Position numbers and translations under genes: made by a program | Notes under the pieces: generated by a model | The model's database searches: none | What the model saw: the letters and a program-made list of their open reading frames with translations, nothing else | Told to the model about the DNA's origin: nothing | Assembly: GCA_008933705.1 (NCBI GenBank) | Contig: WBUN01000020.1 | Coordinates: 1 to 64,000 of the forward strand | Length of the DNA stretch: 64,000 bases | Direction: 5' to 3' | From: Hyphomicrobiaceae bacterium | Lineage (GTDB): Bacteria > Pseudomonadota > Alphaproteobacteria > Rhizobiales > Hyphomicrobiaceae | Shown here: in pieces, positions 53,167 through 61,278 of the stretch | Layout of the letters: each line of letters begins with the position of its first letter | How positions within the stretch are numbered: the stretch's first letter is position 1

Positions 53167-53937
53167 TCAGTAGTTGCCCATCGGGGCGGCGGCCGCCTGG
53201 TCGGGCCGCTTGGGCCGGCCGCGCAGGTTCGTCTTCAGGTGATCTGTGTTGTAGCCGTTGAACAAATGCCCGAGCAGGCCGCGGTCCAGGTCCGACGTGC
53301 CGAACAACCAGTCGGCGATCGGGAACGTCAGGTTCATGTTGGTCTCCATCATCAGCCGCGCGTTGTGGTGGGCGGTGTGGTGGCGGCGCAGGGTGTTGAC
53401 GAACGGGCAGTTGCGCACGAACCAGTTCTCATCGACGTGGCAGCAGAAGTGCATGAACTCGTAGATGAGGTACATGCCTGTGGTCGTGCACATGAAGAGC
53501 CAGCCGACGTTGGGCGAGAAGACATTGCCGAGGATCAGGCCGCCCGGGATCGACATCAGGATAAAGACGACGAGCGCGTAGGGCGGGAAGACCGTCACAC
53601 GCCAGTCCTTATGATCGCGGAAGCGCATCTCCTCGTCGGTGAAGAACTGGTGATGGTTCAGCGTGTGCCGCTCGTAGACGGCGCGCAGGCCCTTGATGCT
53701 CACGGGACGGTGCATGACGTACTTGTGCACGAACCACTCGAATATGTTGGTGAACAAGAACGTGATGGGGACAGTGAGCCATTCCAGCGGTGTCACGTCA
53801 CTGATGTGCTGGAGGTAGATGTAGAAGGCGGCAGCGCCCATGGCGTAGATGATGACGACATGCAGATAGCCGTCATAGAAGCCCATGATGCGCGAGCGGT
53901 ACTCCTGGCGATAAGCCTTCTGGCGATCGGTGATCAT
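53167..53937 (-). CDS. Fatty acid hydroxylase/sterol desaturase-family membrane protein
   Basis: A 256-residue integral-membrane di-iron protein. The His clusters are present: FVHKYVMHR (HxxxxH), HTLNHHQFF (HxxxHH type), CCHVDEN and RRHHTAHHN. Four spans are predicted. Family members hydroxylate or desaturate lipids, sterols or carotenoids with O2. It is the second gene of the operon starting at 54911, directly after a PhyH-type oxygenase; it could oxidise the pathway substrate or a membrane lipid. Two small membrane proteins follow and might be partners. Confidence 0.85.
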   Translation of the reverse strand: MITDRQKAYRQEYRSRIMGFYDGYLHVVIIYAMGAAAFYIYLQHISDVTPLEWLTVPITFLFTNIFEWFVHKYVMHRPVSIKGLRAVYERHTLNHHQFFTDEEMRFRDHKDWRVTVFPPYALVVFILMSIPGGLILGNVFSPNVGWLFMCTTTGMYLIYEFMHFCCHVDENWFVRNCPFVNTLRRHHTAHHNARLMMETNMNLTFPIADWLFGTSDLDRGLLGHLFNGYNTDHLKTNLRGRPKRPDQAAAAPMGNY

Positions 53938-53978
53938 GGTGTTGTCCCTTCAATAGAGCGCGCAACCGTCAGCGGTCC

Positions 53979-54911
53979 TCACATCATCCCGCCGGCCGCG
54001 GCGACCTTCCGCTCCTTCGACCAGTCCTCCTCCTGCTGCACGGCGAAGATCGACGTGTAGCCGCCGGACCAGTCCGGAGGCAGCAGGCAGGGCCGCGGAT
54101 CGTGATAGGCCCATCGCGCAGGCTTTCCGCGAACGATGGCGCCGTAATACTTGGATTGCAGCGGATTGTAGGTGTAGGGCATGGCGTTCGCCGCCGAATA
54201 GACGTTGAGCAGCAGCGGTCGGGCCGTCTCCGACCAGTTCGCCTTCGAATGGTGCAGCGTGCGGCAGTTGTGGATGGTGACGGAGCCGGCAGGGCCCTCC
54301 AGGTAGACCACCTTGCTCATGTCGATGGCAGCGGCTTCCTCGGGCTTGAGGCAGCCGACCCACTGATCCTTGTCGTTGTACTGATCGACAACCGGACCCT
54401 TGTGGCTGCCCGGCAGCACGCCGAGCGGGCCCTGCTCCGAGGTGCAGTCGAAGACGTACGTGCCGGCCGTGCAGGGGCTGTAGTTCGTGTGCGGCCAGAA
54501 CGAGATGTCCTGGTGCCACTTCACCTCGTCGCCGCCCTTCGACCATTTGAAATTGAGCTTCGACTGATGGAACTTGACGTCGGGTCCGACCAGGTCGGCG
54601 ATGGCGTCTGGCAGCGGCGAACTCGCGCCTGACGCATACTCCCAATAGGTCGGGTGGTGGTCGTTCATGCTCGAGAGCCGGCGCAGGCGCGGGTTCTCCC
54701 TCGTGTGTCCCCTATCGACGTCCCACACCGCATCGGACTTGGTGACGTGGCGGCTTCTGTCGACCATCTCGTCCGTGGCTGCGCGCAACCGGTCGATCCA
54801 GCTGTCGGGCAAGAGCCTCTCGAGCAGGATGTAGCCGTTCTCGAAATAGAACTCGCGCTGCCTTTGCGTCAGCACCTTCGGCTTGATGGAAAGAATCTCC
54901 TCGGGCGTCAT
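53979..54911 (-). CDS. Phytanoyl-CoA dioxygenase (PhyH) family protein
   Basis: A 310-residue Fe(II)/2-oxoglutarate-type dioxygenase. FYFENGYILLERLLPDSWID is the family opening; iron ligands are the HxD of KWHQDISFW and the distal His in VTIHNCRTLHHSKAN, with RPLLLNVYSA supplying the 2-oxoglutarate-binding Arg. It could hydroxylate an alkyl or N/O-methyl group of the imported compound, or be a demethylase working with O2. First gene of an operon (PhyH, di-iron protein, two small membrane proteins, panB, gntR); operator palindrome 42 bp upstream. ggggagag ribosome site. Confidence 0.88.
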   Translation of the reverse strand: MTPEEILSIKPKVLTQRQREFYFENGYILLERLLPDSWIDRLRAATDEMVDRSRHVTKSDAVWDVDRGHTRENPRLRRLSSMNDHHPTYWEYASGASSPLPDAIADLVGPDVKFHQSKLNFKWSKGGDEVKWHQDISFWPHTNYSPCTAGTYVFDCTSEQGPLGVLPGSHKGPVVDQYNDKDQWVGCLKPEEAAAIDMSKVVYLEGPAGSVTIHNCRTLHHSKANWSETARPLLLNVYSAANAMPYTYNPLQSKYYGAIVRGKPARWAYHDPRPCLLPPDWSGGYTSIFAVQQEEDWSKERKVAAAGGMM

Positions 54912-54947
54912 TGCGCTCTCCCCTTGCCGCTGTACCTGCTCATGCTG

Positions 54948-54957
54948 TGATATATCA
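54948..54957. promoter_or_regulatory. Candidate GntR operator, PhyH operon
   Basis: TGATATATCA centred 42 bp upstream of the PhyH ATG (54911), in the 99-base gap after dctM. The flanks (gctg...gca) extend the dyad imperfectly. Confidence 0.65.
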
Positions 54958-55010
54958 GCAATGTATCAAAAGCTCGTCGCCCCGGTCAACGGCTGCTGAT
55001 CGACCGCTCC

Positions 55011-56333
55011 CTATTTGAAGCCGAGAAGGACCGACGGCAGCCACAACACGAGCTGTGGAAATGTCGCGACGATGGCCAGGCATATGCCTTGGATGACGAT
55101 GAAGGGCACGACACCGCGGAACATGTCCTGGATGGTGATCTCGGGCGGGGCGATGCCGCGCAGGTAGAAGATCGCAGGTGCCATCGGCGGAGACAAATAG
55201 CTGGTCTGGATGATGATGAGGAACAGCACGCAGAACCACACGGGATCGAAGCCCATGGACTTCACGATCGGGATGAAGACCGGGACGAAGATCAACAGGA
55301 TCGAGATCCAGTCGAGGATGAAGCCGGCCAGGAAGCACACGAACAGGAAAAGCCCGAGCGTGAGCCAGGGGCCGAGGTTGGCAGCCTGGATGAAGTGCTC
55401 GGTCGTCTGCACGCCGCCGCCAGCGATGAAGACGCCGGCGAACATGTTGCCGGCCATCAGGATGGTGAGGATCATCACCGTTACCTTGAGCGTCTTGACG
55501 AGCGACTCGTGCAGGACCCTAAGAGTGAAGTCGCCGTAGATGACCGACAGGAACAGCGCACCCAGGGCGCCGAGCGCGGCGGCCTCGGTCGGTGCCGCGA
55601 TGCCGAACAGCATCGAGCCCAGCACGGCCGCGATCAGCAGCATCGGCGGCCACAGCGCAATGGCCGAGATGCGGCACTTCTCGAGGAACGACGGCTCATC
55701 CGGCGAGGGAGGGATGCGCGGGCCGGTCTTCGGCCAGACGATGCAGACCACCAGGATGTAGAGAATGTAGAGGAACGCCAGCAGAAGCCCCGGGACCAAC
55801 ATGCCGAACATCAGGTCTCCGATCGATACGTTCGCGACCGGGCCCAGCAGCACGACGACGACAGAGGGCGGGATAATGGTGCCGAGGGAGCCGCCGGCGC
55901 AGATGGTGCCCGAGACCAGCCCCTTGTCGTACTGATACTTGAGCATCACGGGGATGGCGAGGAGACCGACCACGGTCTCGGTGGCACCGATCACGCCGGA
56001 CGAGGCGGCGAATACGACGCACATCAGCACGGTGCCGATGGCAAGCCCGCCGGGCAACCGTCGCGTCCACAGGTGGATGGCCTCGAACAGGCGCTCGGCG
56101 ATGCCGGCGCGTTCCAGCATGGCGCCCATGAAGATGAACAGGGGCACGGCCGCCAGCACGAAGTTCGACGCCATGGCGTCGACCTTCTGAATGAACTGAA
56201 AGATCACTGATGGCCCGAAGGCCCAGTAGCCGAAGCCGAAGGCCACGCCGATCATCGAAAAGGCGACGGGAAAGCCGACGAAGAGGGCGAACAGAAGCGC
56301 CGGAAACATCAGCAAGGAGGCAGCACCCAGCAT
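55011..56333 (-). CDS. dctM: TRAP transporter large permease (DctM family)
   Basis: A 440-residue, roughly 12-span membrane protein of the DctM group. Signatures include ALFVGFPVAFSMIGVAFGFG, MLERAGIAERLFEAIHLWTR, GGLAIGTVLMCVVFAASSGVIGAT, CAGGSLGTIIPPSVVVVLLG and YLSPPMAPAIFYLRGIAP. It performs Na+-driven uptake of an organic acid with the small subunit and binding protein encoded upstream. Start follows the dctQ stop immediately. Length and insertions match mid-sized TRAP-T large permeases. Confidence 0.92.
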   Translation of the reverse strand: MLGAASLLMFPALLFALFVGFPVAFSMIGVAFGFGYWAFGPSVIFQFIQKVDAMASNFVLAAVPLFIFMGAMLERAGIAERLFEAIHLWTRRLPGGLAIGTVLMCVVFAASSGVIGATETVVGLLAIPVMLKYQYDKGLVSGTICAGGSLGTIIPPSVVVVLLGPVANVSIGDLMFGMLVPGLLLAFLYILYILVVCIVWPKTGPRIPPSPDEPSFLEKCRISAIALWPPMLLIAAVLGSMLFGIAAPTEAAALGALGALFLSVIYGDFTLRVLHESLVKTLKVTVMILTILMAGNMFAGVFIAGGGVQTTEHFIQAANLGPWLTLGLFLFVCFLAGFILDWISILLIFVPVFIPIVKSMGFDPVWFCVLFLIIIQTSYLSPPMAPAIFYLRGIAPPEITIQDMFRGVVPFIVIQGICLAIVATFPQLVLWLPSVLLGFK

Positions 56334-56870
56334 CTAGTGCGCCTCCGGCATGCTGTCGCTCTCGTAGCTGGTCCGCTTGCCGCGCAGGTAGAGGATCGCC
56401 TTGATGATCTCGGCCACGATCTGCAGCACCAGCAGAACGAAGGCGATGAAGAAGATCAGCTTGAAAGGCCAGATCACGGGGTTCCAGGCGGATTGGCCGG
56501 ACAGCTCGCCGGTCACGAGCGCACGAACCCAGTAGTCCCATAGCGACCATGTCATCCAGACGAGGCACGGCAGCACCAAGGCGACGTAGCCGATGAGATC
56601 GATCATCGCCTTGGCGCCCTGCGAGAACATCTGCGAGAACGCATCGATGCGGACGTGCCCGGCCTCGCGCAGGGTGTAGGCCATGCCGAGCAGGGCGTGC
56701 GCGCCCATCATCATGTAGCCGACCTCGTACGCCCATTGCGTCGGCGCACTGAACAGATAGCGTGCGCCGACGTCGTAGACGGTGGCCACGATGAGCGGCG
56801 CCAGCAGCCACGCTGTGACTTTGCCGCTGAAACCGGAAATGCGCTCGATTTGGCGCAGCAAGGATCCCAT
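56334..56870 (-). CDS. dctQ: TRAP transporter small permease (DctQ family)
   Basis: A 178-residue four-span protein: IERISGFSGKVTAWLLAPLI, VGARYLFSAPTQWAYEVGYM, HALLGMAYTLREAGHVRIDAFSQ and a C-terminal span with LIFFIAFVLLVLQIVAEIIK. Standard DctQ layout. It bridges DctP and DctM. The stop codon abuts the dctM ATG (TAGATG), so the permease subunits are coupled. Confidence 0.9.
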   Translation of the reverse strand: MGSLLRQIERISGFSGKVTAWLLAPLIVATVYDVGARYLFSAPTQWAYEVGYMMMGAHALLGMAYTLREAGHVRIDAFSQMFSQGAKAMIDLIGYVALVLPCLVWMTWSLWDYWVRALVTGELSGQSAWNPVIWPFKLIFFIAFVLLVLQIVAEIIKAILYLRGKRTSYESDSMPEAH

Positions 56871-56949
56871 TCCGTCCCCCGAAAGCGCGCAAGCAAAGGA
56901 AAACGGGGCCGAGGCGCGGAGCCTCGACCCTGTTCCGGTCGATCGTCCG

Positions 56950-57999
56950 TCAGTACCTGACGTTGCGGTAGGAGGAGGCGTTCTCCCACAGCTTCTCGAA
57001 GGCGCGCTGGCTTTCCCAGACCTTCTTGAACCAGGGGTTGGCCTTGGCCTGCTCGTCGGCCCACTTCACCGACATGTCCTTGGTGGCCTTCTGCACCTCC
57101 GGCGAGAGCTCGATGATCTCGTTGCCCTGCTCACGGAAGAACTTGAGCGCCTTGGCGTCCTCGGCGCCGACGCGCATCCAGCTCTCGATCGTGACCTGCT
57201 TGGCCGCCATCTCGACCATCTTCTTGTCCCTGTCGGACAGCTTGGCCCAGGCCGCCTTGTTGACGCACAGCTCGAAGGGCGCCGATGGCTGATGGACGCC
57301 GGGTATGATCACGTACTTGGCGATCTTGTGGAAGCCCATCGAGATGTTCTCGTAGAGCGTGCCCCACTCGGTGGCGTCGATGGCGCCGCGCTCGAGCATC
57401 GGATAGGTCTCCGGCCCCGGCGTGGTCACGGAAGCGGCACCCAAGGACTTGGAGATCTCGAGCCACGCGCCGGCCGTCCTGAGCTTCAGGCCCTTGAGAT
57501 CATCCATGGTCTTCACGGGCTTGCGCGAATGCAGAAATGCCTCTGCCGTGCGGGCGAACAGAGGCATCGACACGACGTTGAACTTCTCCTCGTTGAACTG
57601 CCGCCACAGCTCGAGGCCGCCACCCTCGTAGATCCAGTGCAGCATGCGCTCGCTGTCCATGGAGCCCGAGAAGCCGCCAAACAGAACGGTGGTCTTGTCC
57701 TTGCCCCAGTCGTATCCGATCCACGTGTGACAGGCCTCGGCGACGCCGTTTGCCACGGCCGTGCGAGATTCGAGGCCCTTGGCGAGGGTTCCGACGGGCA
57801 GAACCTGCACCTCGACGCGACCATCGGTCAGCAGTTTGACGCGCTCGGCGAAGGCCTTCGCACCCAGCTCCATGAGCGGTCCGCCGCCCCACTCGGTCTG
57901 CATCTTCCAGTTATGCTCGGCTGCGAGCGCCGGCGCTGCGGCAAGCAGTGCGCCGGCTAGGCTAGTTGCTGCAAGCAGCAGCCCGAGTTTCGGTCTCAT
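56950..57999 (-). CDS. dctP: TRAP transporter substrate-binding protein (DctP family)
   Basis: A 349-residue periplasmic protein with signal peptide 1-27 (APALAAEHN). DctP features are WKMQTEWGGG, GAKAFAERVKLLTDGRVEVQ, LKLRTAGAWLEISKSLGAA and TYPMLERGAIDATEWGTLYENISMGF. The region around Arg in LRTAG and the RGAIDATE segment form the carboxylate-binding site, so the ligand should be an organic acid. The WKMQTEWGGG opening is close to the group that binds keto acids and related carboxylates. Encoded after the DUF6166 gene, before dctQ and dctM. Confidence 0.9.
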   Translation of the reverse strand: MRPKLGLLLAATSLAGALLAAAPALAAEHNWKMQTEWGGGPLMELGAKAFAERVKLLTDGRVEVQVLPVGTLAKGLESRTAVANGVAEACHTWIGYDWGKDKTTVLFGGFSGSMDSERMLHWIYEGGGLELWRQFNEEKFNVVSMPLFARTAEAFLHSRKPVKTMDDLKGLKLRTAGAWLEISKSLGAASVTTPGPETYPMLERGAIDATEWGTLYENISMGFHKIAKYVIIPGVHQPSAPFELCVNKAAWAKLSDRDKKMVEMAAKQVTIESWMRVGAEDAKALKFFREQGNEIIELSPEVQKATKDMSVKWADEQAKANPWFKKVWESQRAFEKLWENASSYRNVRY

Positions 58000-58090
58000 C
58001 TTTCACTCCTTTGACGTTTCCCAATGGTCGGTCTCTTCTTTATTCGGCCGGAATTCAGCCGGAGTTCGCGCCGCGGCCACGGCACCAATC

Positions 58091-58393
58091 TCACGCCCTC
58101 CCTTCTATGTCCCGTATCGCTTGGTCGATGTCGGCGCCGGTCAGCACCCAGTCGTTGTCGAGATTGGCGACAACCTTGCGCATGAAGGGCTCCGACAGGC
58201 GTACGGCGCGCTCGTTGTCGCACAGGTGCTCGACCAGTAACGCGAGGGCGAGTTGGAGCGGGCTGGCGCCCTCGTAGGTCCACTCGAAACCCCAGGTCGT
58301 GAAGCGCTTGACCTCGTAGTGCTCGGAAAGCCGATGACCGTCGACGGTGACCTCCAGCCCATCGATCGTGCGCTTTCCCTCGAACGTCTTCAT
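58091..58393 (-). CDS. DUF6166-like small protein, first gene of TRAP unit
   Basis: A 100-residue soluble protein: TFEGKRTIDGLEVTVDGHRL, FTTWGFEWTYEGASPLQLAL, LLVEHLCDNERAVRLSEPFM and VVANLDNDWVLTGADIDQAI, the pattern of DUF6166. Function unknown. The start at 58393 (MKTFEGK) puts the operator palindrome 40 bp upstream, the same spacing as in the other three units; ATG 58405 is an alternative. It precedes the TRAP genes by about 90 bases and is likely co-transcribed with them. Confidence 0.7.
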   Translation of the reverse strand: MKTFEGKRTIDGLEVTVDGHRLSEHYEVKRFTTWGFEWTYEGASPLQLALALLVEHLCDNERAVRLSEPFMRKVVANLDNDWVLTGADIDQAIRDIEGRA

Positions 58394-58425
58394 GGCGATG
58401 GCCACCCGGGTCCTGCAGCGCGCGA

Positions 58426-58441
58426 CACTGATATATCAGTG
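58426..58441. promoter_or_regulatory. Candidate GntR operator, TRAP unit (best copy)
   Basis: CACTGATATATCAGTG is a perfect 16-base palindrome, the longest of the four copies, 40 bp before the ATG of the DUF6166 gene. It lies in the 142-base gap downstream of the methyltransferase-corrinoid fusion. Confidence 0.75.
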
Positions 58442-58547
58442 ATGTTACGGACAAGAGACGCGAATTGCAAGGGGATGTCCCTTCCCGGTTCCCCGGCGCC
58501 GGCATCGAGCGCGAGCCAGCCGGTCATCAGCTGCGGCACCGCTCCGT

Positions 58548-60476
58548 CTACTGTCGTACCGCCGCCTCCGTCAGCAGTTGTTTGGCGAGTCGAACCGCCT
58601 GGAAGGCATTGGGCGCGTAGCCGTCGGCTCCGATCTGCCGGGCGAACTGCGCGCTGACCGGGGCCCCGCCCACAATCACCTTGCAGTGCGTGCGCAGCTG
58701 GCGCTCCTCGAGCGCGCCGATGACCCCTTTCATCTCCGTCATCGTCGTTGTCAGCAGCGCCGAGAGCCCGAGCACGTCCGGACAAAAGGCTGCCACCTCG
58801 TCGCAGAACGTCTGGCGCGACACGTTCACGCCGAGGTCGCGAATCTCGAAGCCCTCGCCCTTGAACATCGTCGCCACCAGGTTCTTGCCGATGTCGTGCA
58901 TGTCGCCGGCGACCGTGCCGATCAGGATGCGGCCGCGCACGCGCCCGCCGCCGGCCGCCAGATGCGGCTCGAGCACGGCCATTCCCGCCGTCACGGCACG
59001 CGCGGCGAGCAGCACATTGGGAATGAAGGCCTTGCCCTCCGCCATCCGGTTGCCCACGATCGTGATCGCCGCGATCAGGCCCTGATCGAGTATGGCGCCG
59101 GCGGCCACGCCGCGGTCGAGCAGGGCTTGGACGTGGTCTTTGATCGCCACGTGCCTGCCTGCGAACACATCCTCGCGAACATCGGTAAACGTCTCGTCGG
59201 CGGCCGGCAGCTCGGTCGGCGCCGCAGACGCGGCGGCGGCCACTGCCGCTGGAGCCGGGCGGAACGCGCCCGCCTCGAGCGGGAGGCGGCCTTCGCGCTC
59301 GACGCGCTGGCCGATGCGCTGCAGCCTCGAGAACACCGCCTCGGGCGGCACCTCGTCGGCGACACCGACGACCAGCCGCACGCCGGGAGCGACAGCGCGG
59401 AAGAACTCGTCGAGATAAGCCTCGAAGTCGGACTCCGACGTACCCGGCAGTAGCAGCGTCGAGGGGATGCCGCCGAACAAGGTCAAATGCCCGCTCCAAC
59501 GCCGGTAGTATTGGCTGAAGGGCAGGCGTGTCAGCGGCGCCGGCGTGATCGATTCGGCGATGTGCGCGCCGGAGTCGCGAATGAGGTCCATGAGCCCCGT
59601 GTTCTCGCCGTCGGTGTGCACGAGCACGAGCTTGCCGACCGACCCGAGCGTGTGCGCCGCCTTGCGGATCCAGGGTTGGATCTCTTTTTCGAAGTACGGC
59701 GGATAGGTCAGCATGTCGTCGAAGTTGGCGCCCCACCAGACGACCTCGGCCGGGGAATCGCGCAGGATCGCGAGCTCCTTGTCGAGCAGCGCTCCGATGC
59801 GGTCGGCCAGACCGCGCATCTCGGTGTAGTGGTCCTTGTAATGAATGAAGAACCGAGTTGGATCGCTCAGATCGCGCTGGATGGTGTGGAAGGGCGAGGC
59901 ATCGAGCGAGCCGATCGCCACCGGCTGGCCGTCCTCGCGCATCTCCTCGTCGGCCCAGCGCCGATAGCGCTCGTAGCTCGGCACCACGTCCATGTGCTCG
60001 AACAGGTAGCCGGCCGGAGCGTAGTCGGCGGGCGTCTTGATCAGATGCTCGACGAGTGCCGGGATCGTGATGCCGTTGTTCTGCGACTGGACGTCGTAGT
60101 GAGTGGTCGTGCTGACCATGCCGAGCGGCGTGTGATACGCGACGCGCGTGCGCGCACCCTTGCGCTCGACCTTGATCTCGACATCCTTAGGCAGGACGAC
60201 GTCGAAGGGGACGTCGCGGCTGTAGAAGATGTTGATGCCGCGGTGCAGATACTGCGGCTGATAGACCGGATCGAGCTGGTCGTCGCAGAAGCGGTGGTGG
60301 AGGGTCCAGCCCTCGGCACGCGCGATATCGTTCTGCGCATGAGCGGCGTATTGCGGCGGCAGCGTGCCGCGGGTGGAGTTGGCAAGATACCACAGATCGA
60401 GCCGCGGCACGTAGGGCAGCCGGTCGACCATCTCGCCGCGCAGCGCAGCCATGACGCGGGACCTGTGCGTGACCAT
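58548..60476 (-). CDS. UroD-type methyltransferase fused to corrinoid-binding domain (CmuA-like architecture)
   Basis: A 642-residue bifunctional protein. Residues 1 to about 395 are a UroD-family methyltransferase (SRVMAALRGEMVDRLPYVPR; zinc-site equivalent VHTDGEN, His287-Thr-Asp289; FGGIPSTLLLPGTSE). An Ala/Pro linker (about 400-440) leads to a corrinoid module (about 445-642): GLIAAITIVGNRMAEGKAFI, cobalt-ligand motif DMHDIG (525-530), LSALLTTTM, VGGAPVSAQF. This is the domain order and size of chloromethane methyltransferase CmuA. It may demethylate the substrate and keep the methyl on its own corrinoid. His-X-Asp instead of His-X-Cys argues against strict CmuA orthology. Own promoter with operator. 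Confidence 0.88.
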   Translation of the reverse strand: MVTHRSRVMAALRGEMVDRLPYVPRLDLWYLANSTRGTLPPQYAAHAQNDIARAEGWTLHHRFCDDQLDPVYQPQYLHRGINIFYSRDVPFDVVLPKDVEIKVERKGARTRVAYHTPLGMVSTTTHYDVQSQNNGITIPALVEHLIKTPADYAPAGYLFEHMDVVPSYERYRRWADEEMREDGQPVAIGSLDASPFHTIQRDLSDPTRFFIHYKDHYTEMRGLADRIGALLDKELAILRDSPAEVVWWGANFDDMLTYPPYFEKEIQPWIRKAAHTLGSVGKLVLVHTDGENTGLMDLIRDSGAHIAESITPAPLTRLPFSQYYRRWSGHLTLFGGIPSTLLLPGTSESDFEAYLDEFFRAVAPGVRLVVGVADEVPPEAVFSRLQRIGQRVEREGRLPLEAGAFRPAPAAVAAAASAAPTELPAADETFTDVREDVFAGRHVAIKDHVQALLDRGVAAGAILDQGLIAAITIVGNRMAEGKAFIPNVLLAARAVTAGMAVLEPHLAAGGGRVRGRILIGTVAGDMHDIGKNLVATMFKGEGFEIRDLGVNVSRQTFCDEVAAFCPDVLGLSALLTTTMTEMKGVIGALEERQLRTHCKVIVGGAPVSAQFARQIGADGYAPNAFQAVRLAKQLLTEAAVRQ

Positions 60477-60522
60477 TGCCCTGCCCTCCGCATTTGCACC
60501 GTGGCGGCGGTGGAGACGTTAC

Positions 60523-60532
60523 TGATATATTA
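60523..60532. promoter_or_regulatory. Candidate GntR operator (one mismatch), fusion gene
   Basis: TGATATATTA, one base off the TGATATATCA core, centred 52 bp before the fusion-gene ATG (60476). Weaker than the other copies by sequence. Confidence 0.5.
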
Positions 60533-60675
60533 CACGTGTTTCAAGAGTATCTCAGATGCGGCAAAGCCGCACCCGTTTGATCCCGGTGAAGCGCGTTGCA
60601 TGCCCCCCGCTGGGCCGGCAAACGGCCCTGGGTTGTGGAGCAGCAGCTCAAATACATCTGCGTACAATCGCACAC

Positions 60676-60834
60676 ATGACAAAGACAGCCGCACTCTCCA
60701 TCCGCATCGAACCTGAGCTGAAAGCCGCGCTCGAACGTCTTGCGAAAGACGACAGGCGAAGCCTTGCGTCCTACGTCGAGATCGCGTTGCAGGAGCACGT
60801 TGATCGGAAGTCGGCGCGGCGCGGGAAGAGCTAG
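60676..60834 (+). CDS. Small ribbon-helix-helix protein
   Basis: A 52-residue CopG/Arc-type protein: a strand TAALSIRIEP, helix ELKAALERLAKDDRRS, turn and helix LASYVEIALQEHVDRK. This is a dimeric RHH DNA-binding unit, as found in antitoxins and small repressors. No toxin gene adjoins it. It starts 142 bases right of the fusion-gene operator and reads away from that gene, so they share a divergent promoter region. The upstream sequence has no clear ribosome site beyond a weak purine stretch, leaving expression uncertain. Confidence 0.65.
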   Translation: MTKTAALSIRIEPELKAALERLAKDDRRSLASYVEIALQEHVDRKSARRGKS

Positions 60835-60960
60835 GCGGAGCGCCCAGCCGGCCTGCCTGGCGACACTCGCGGAATGCCGCACTACCAAAGGTAGGCTTGT
60901 CTCGGATTGCCCCCGATGATGCACCGGAGGAAGTGGCAGCCAGCTAACTCATTGATTTCA

Positions 60961-61037
60961 TGGTGACCCCGACAGGATTTGAACCTGTGACCCCCAGATT
61001 AGGAATCTGGTGCTCTATCCAGCTGAGCTACGGGGCC
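60961..61037 (-). tRNA. tRNA-Arg (anticodon CCT)
   Basis: A 77-base cloverleaf read on the minus strand: acceptor GGCCCCG pairs with CGGGGTC (one G-T), D arm AGCTCAGCTGGATAGAGC, anticodon stem CCAGA/TCTGG with loop TTCCTAA (anticodon CCT, reading AGG), T arm with GGTTCAAATCC, discriminator A and encoded CCA at 60961-60963. Its 3' end faces the methyl-transfer cluster. Confidence 0.97.
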
Positions 61038-61158
61038 GAGCCGTGGCGCCGGGAAGGCAGAACTCTCGCGGCGGGCCGAGGCGCTTATAGCATGCCGTGC
61101 GCGCGCGTGTAGGGGTGCCCTGCGCTCCGCAAGCGGTCTGTCCCGACGCAGGCGGCGC

Positions 61159-61278
61159 TCAGTGAAGGACGGCCCGGATCAGCAGCCCGACCGCGACGAT
61201 GGCCGCCACCCCGGCGAGCCACAGCAGGACGAACCAAAGGAGCCGCCGCCCGAGGCTCGCGCCTGGATCAGTTGCCAT
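61159..61278 (-). CDS. DUF2474 small subunit of bd-type oxidase
   Basis: A 39-residue single-span protein: basic start (SLGRRLLWFVLLWLAGVAAI), hydrophobic span to residue 36. Its ATG overlaps the cydB stop (TGATG). DUF2474 proteins follow CioAB-type oxidase genes and parallel CydX, the small stabilising subunit of the E. coli enzyme. It ends the oxidase operon, 120 bases before the tRNA. Confidence 0.8.
   Translation of the reverse strand: MATDPGASLGRRLLWFVLLWLAGVAAIVAVGLLIRAVLH

Noticed and set aside
55089..56210. Plus-strand open frame opposite dctM
   Set aside because: Asp/Glu/His/Arg-rich mirror of a hydrophobic membrane protein, as expected for antisense of transmembrane codons.
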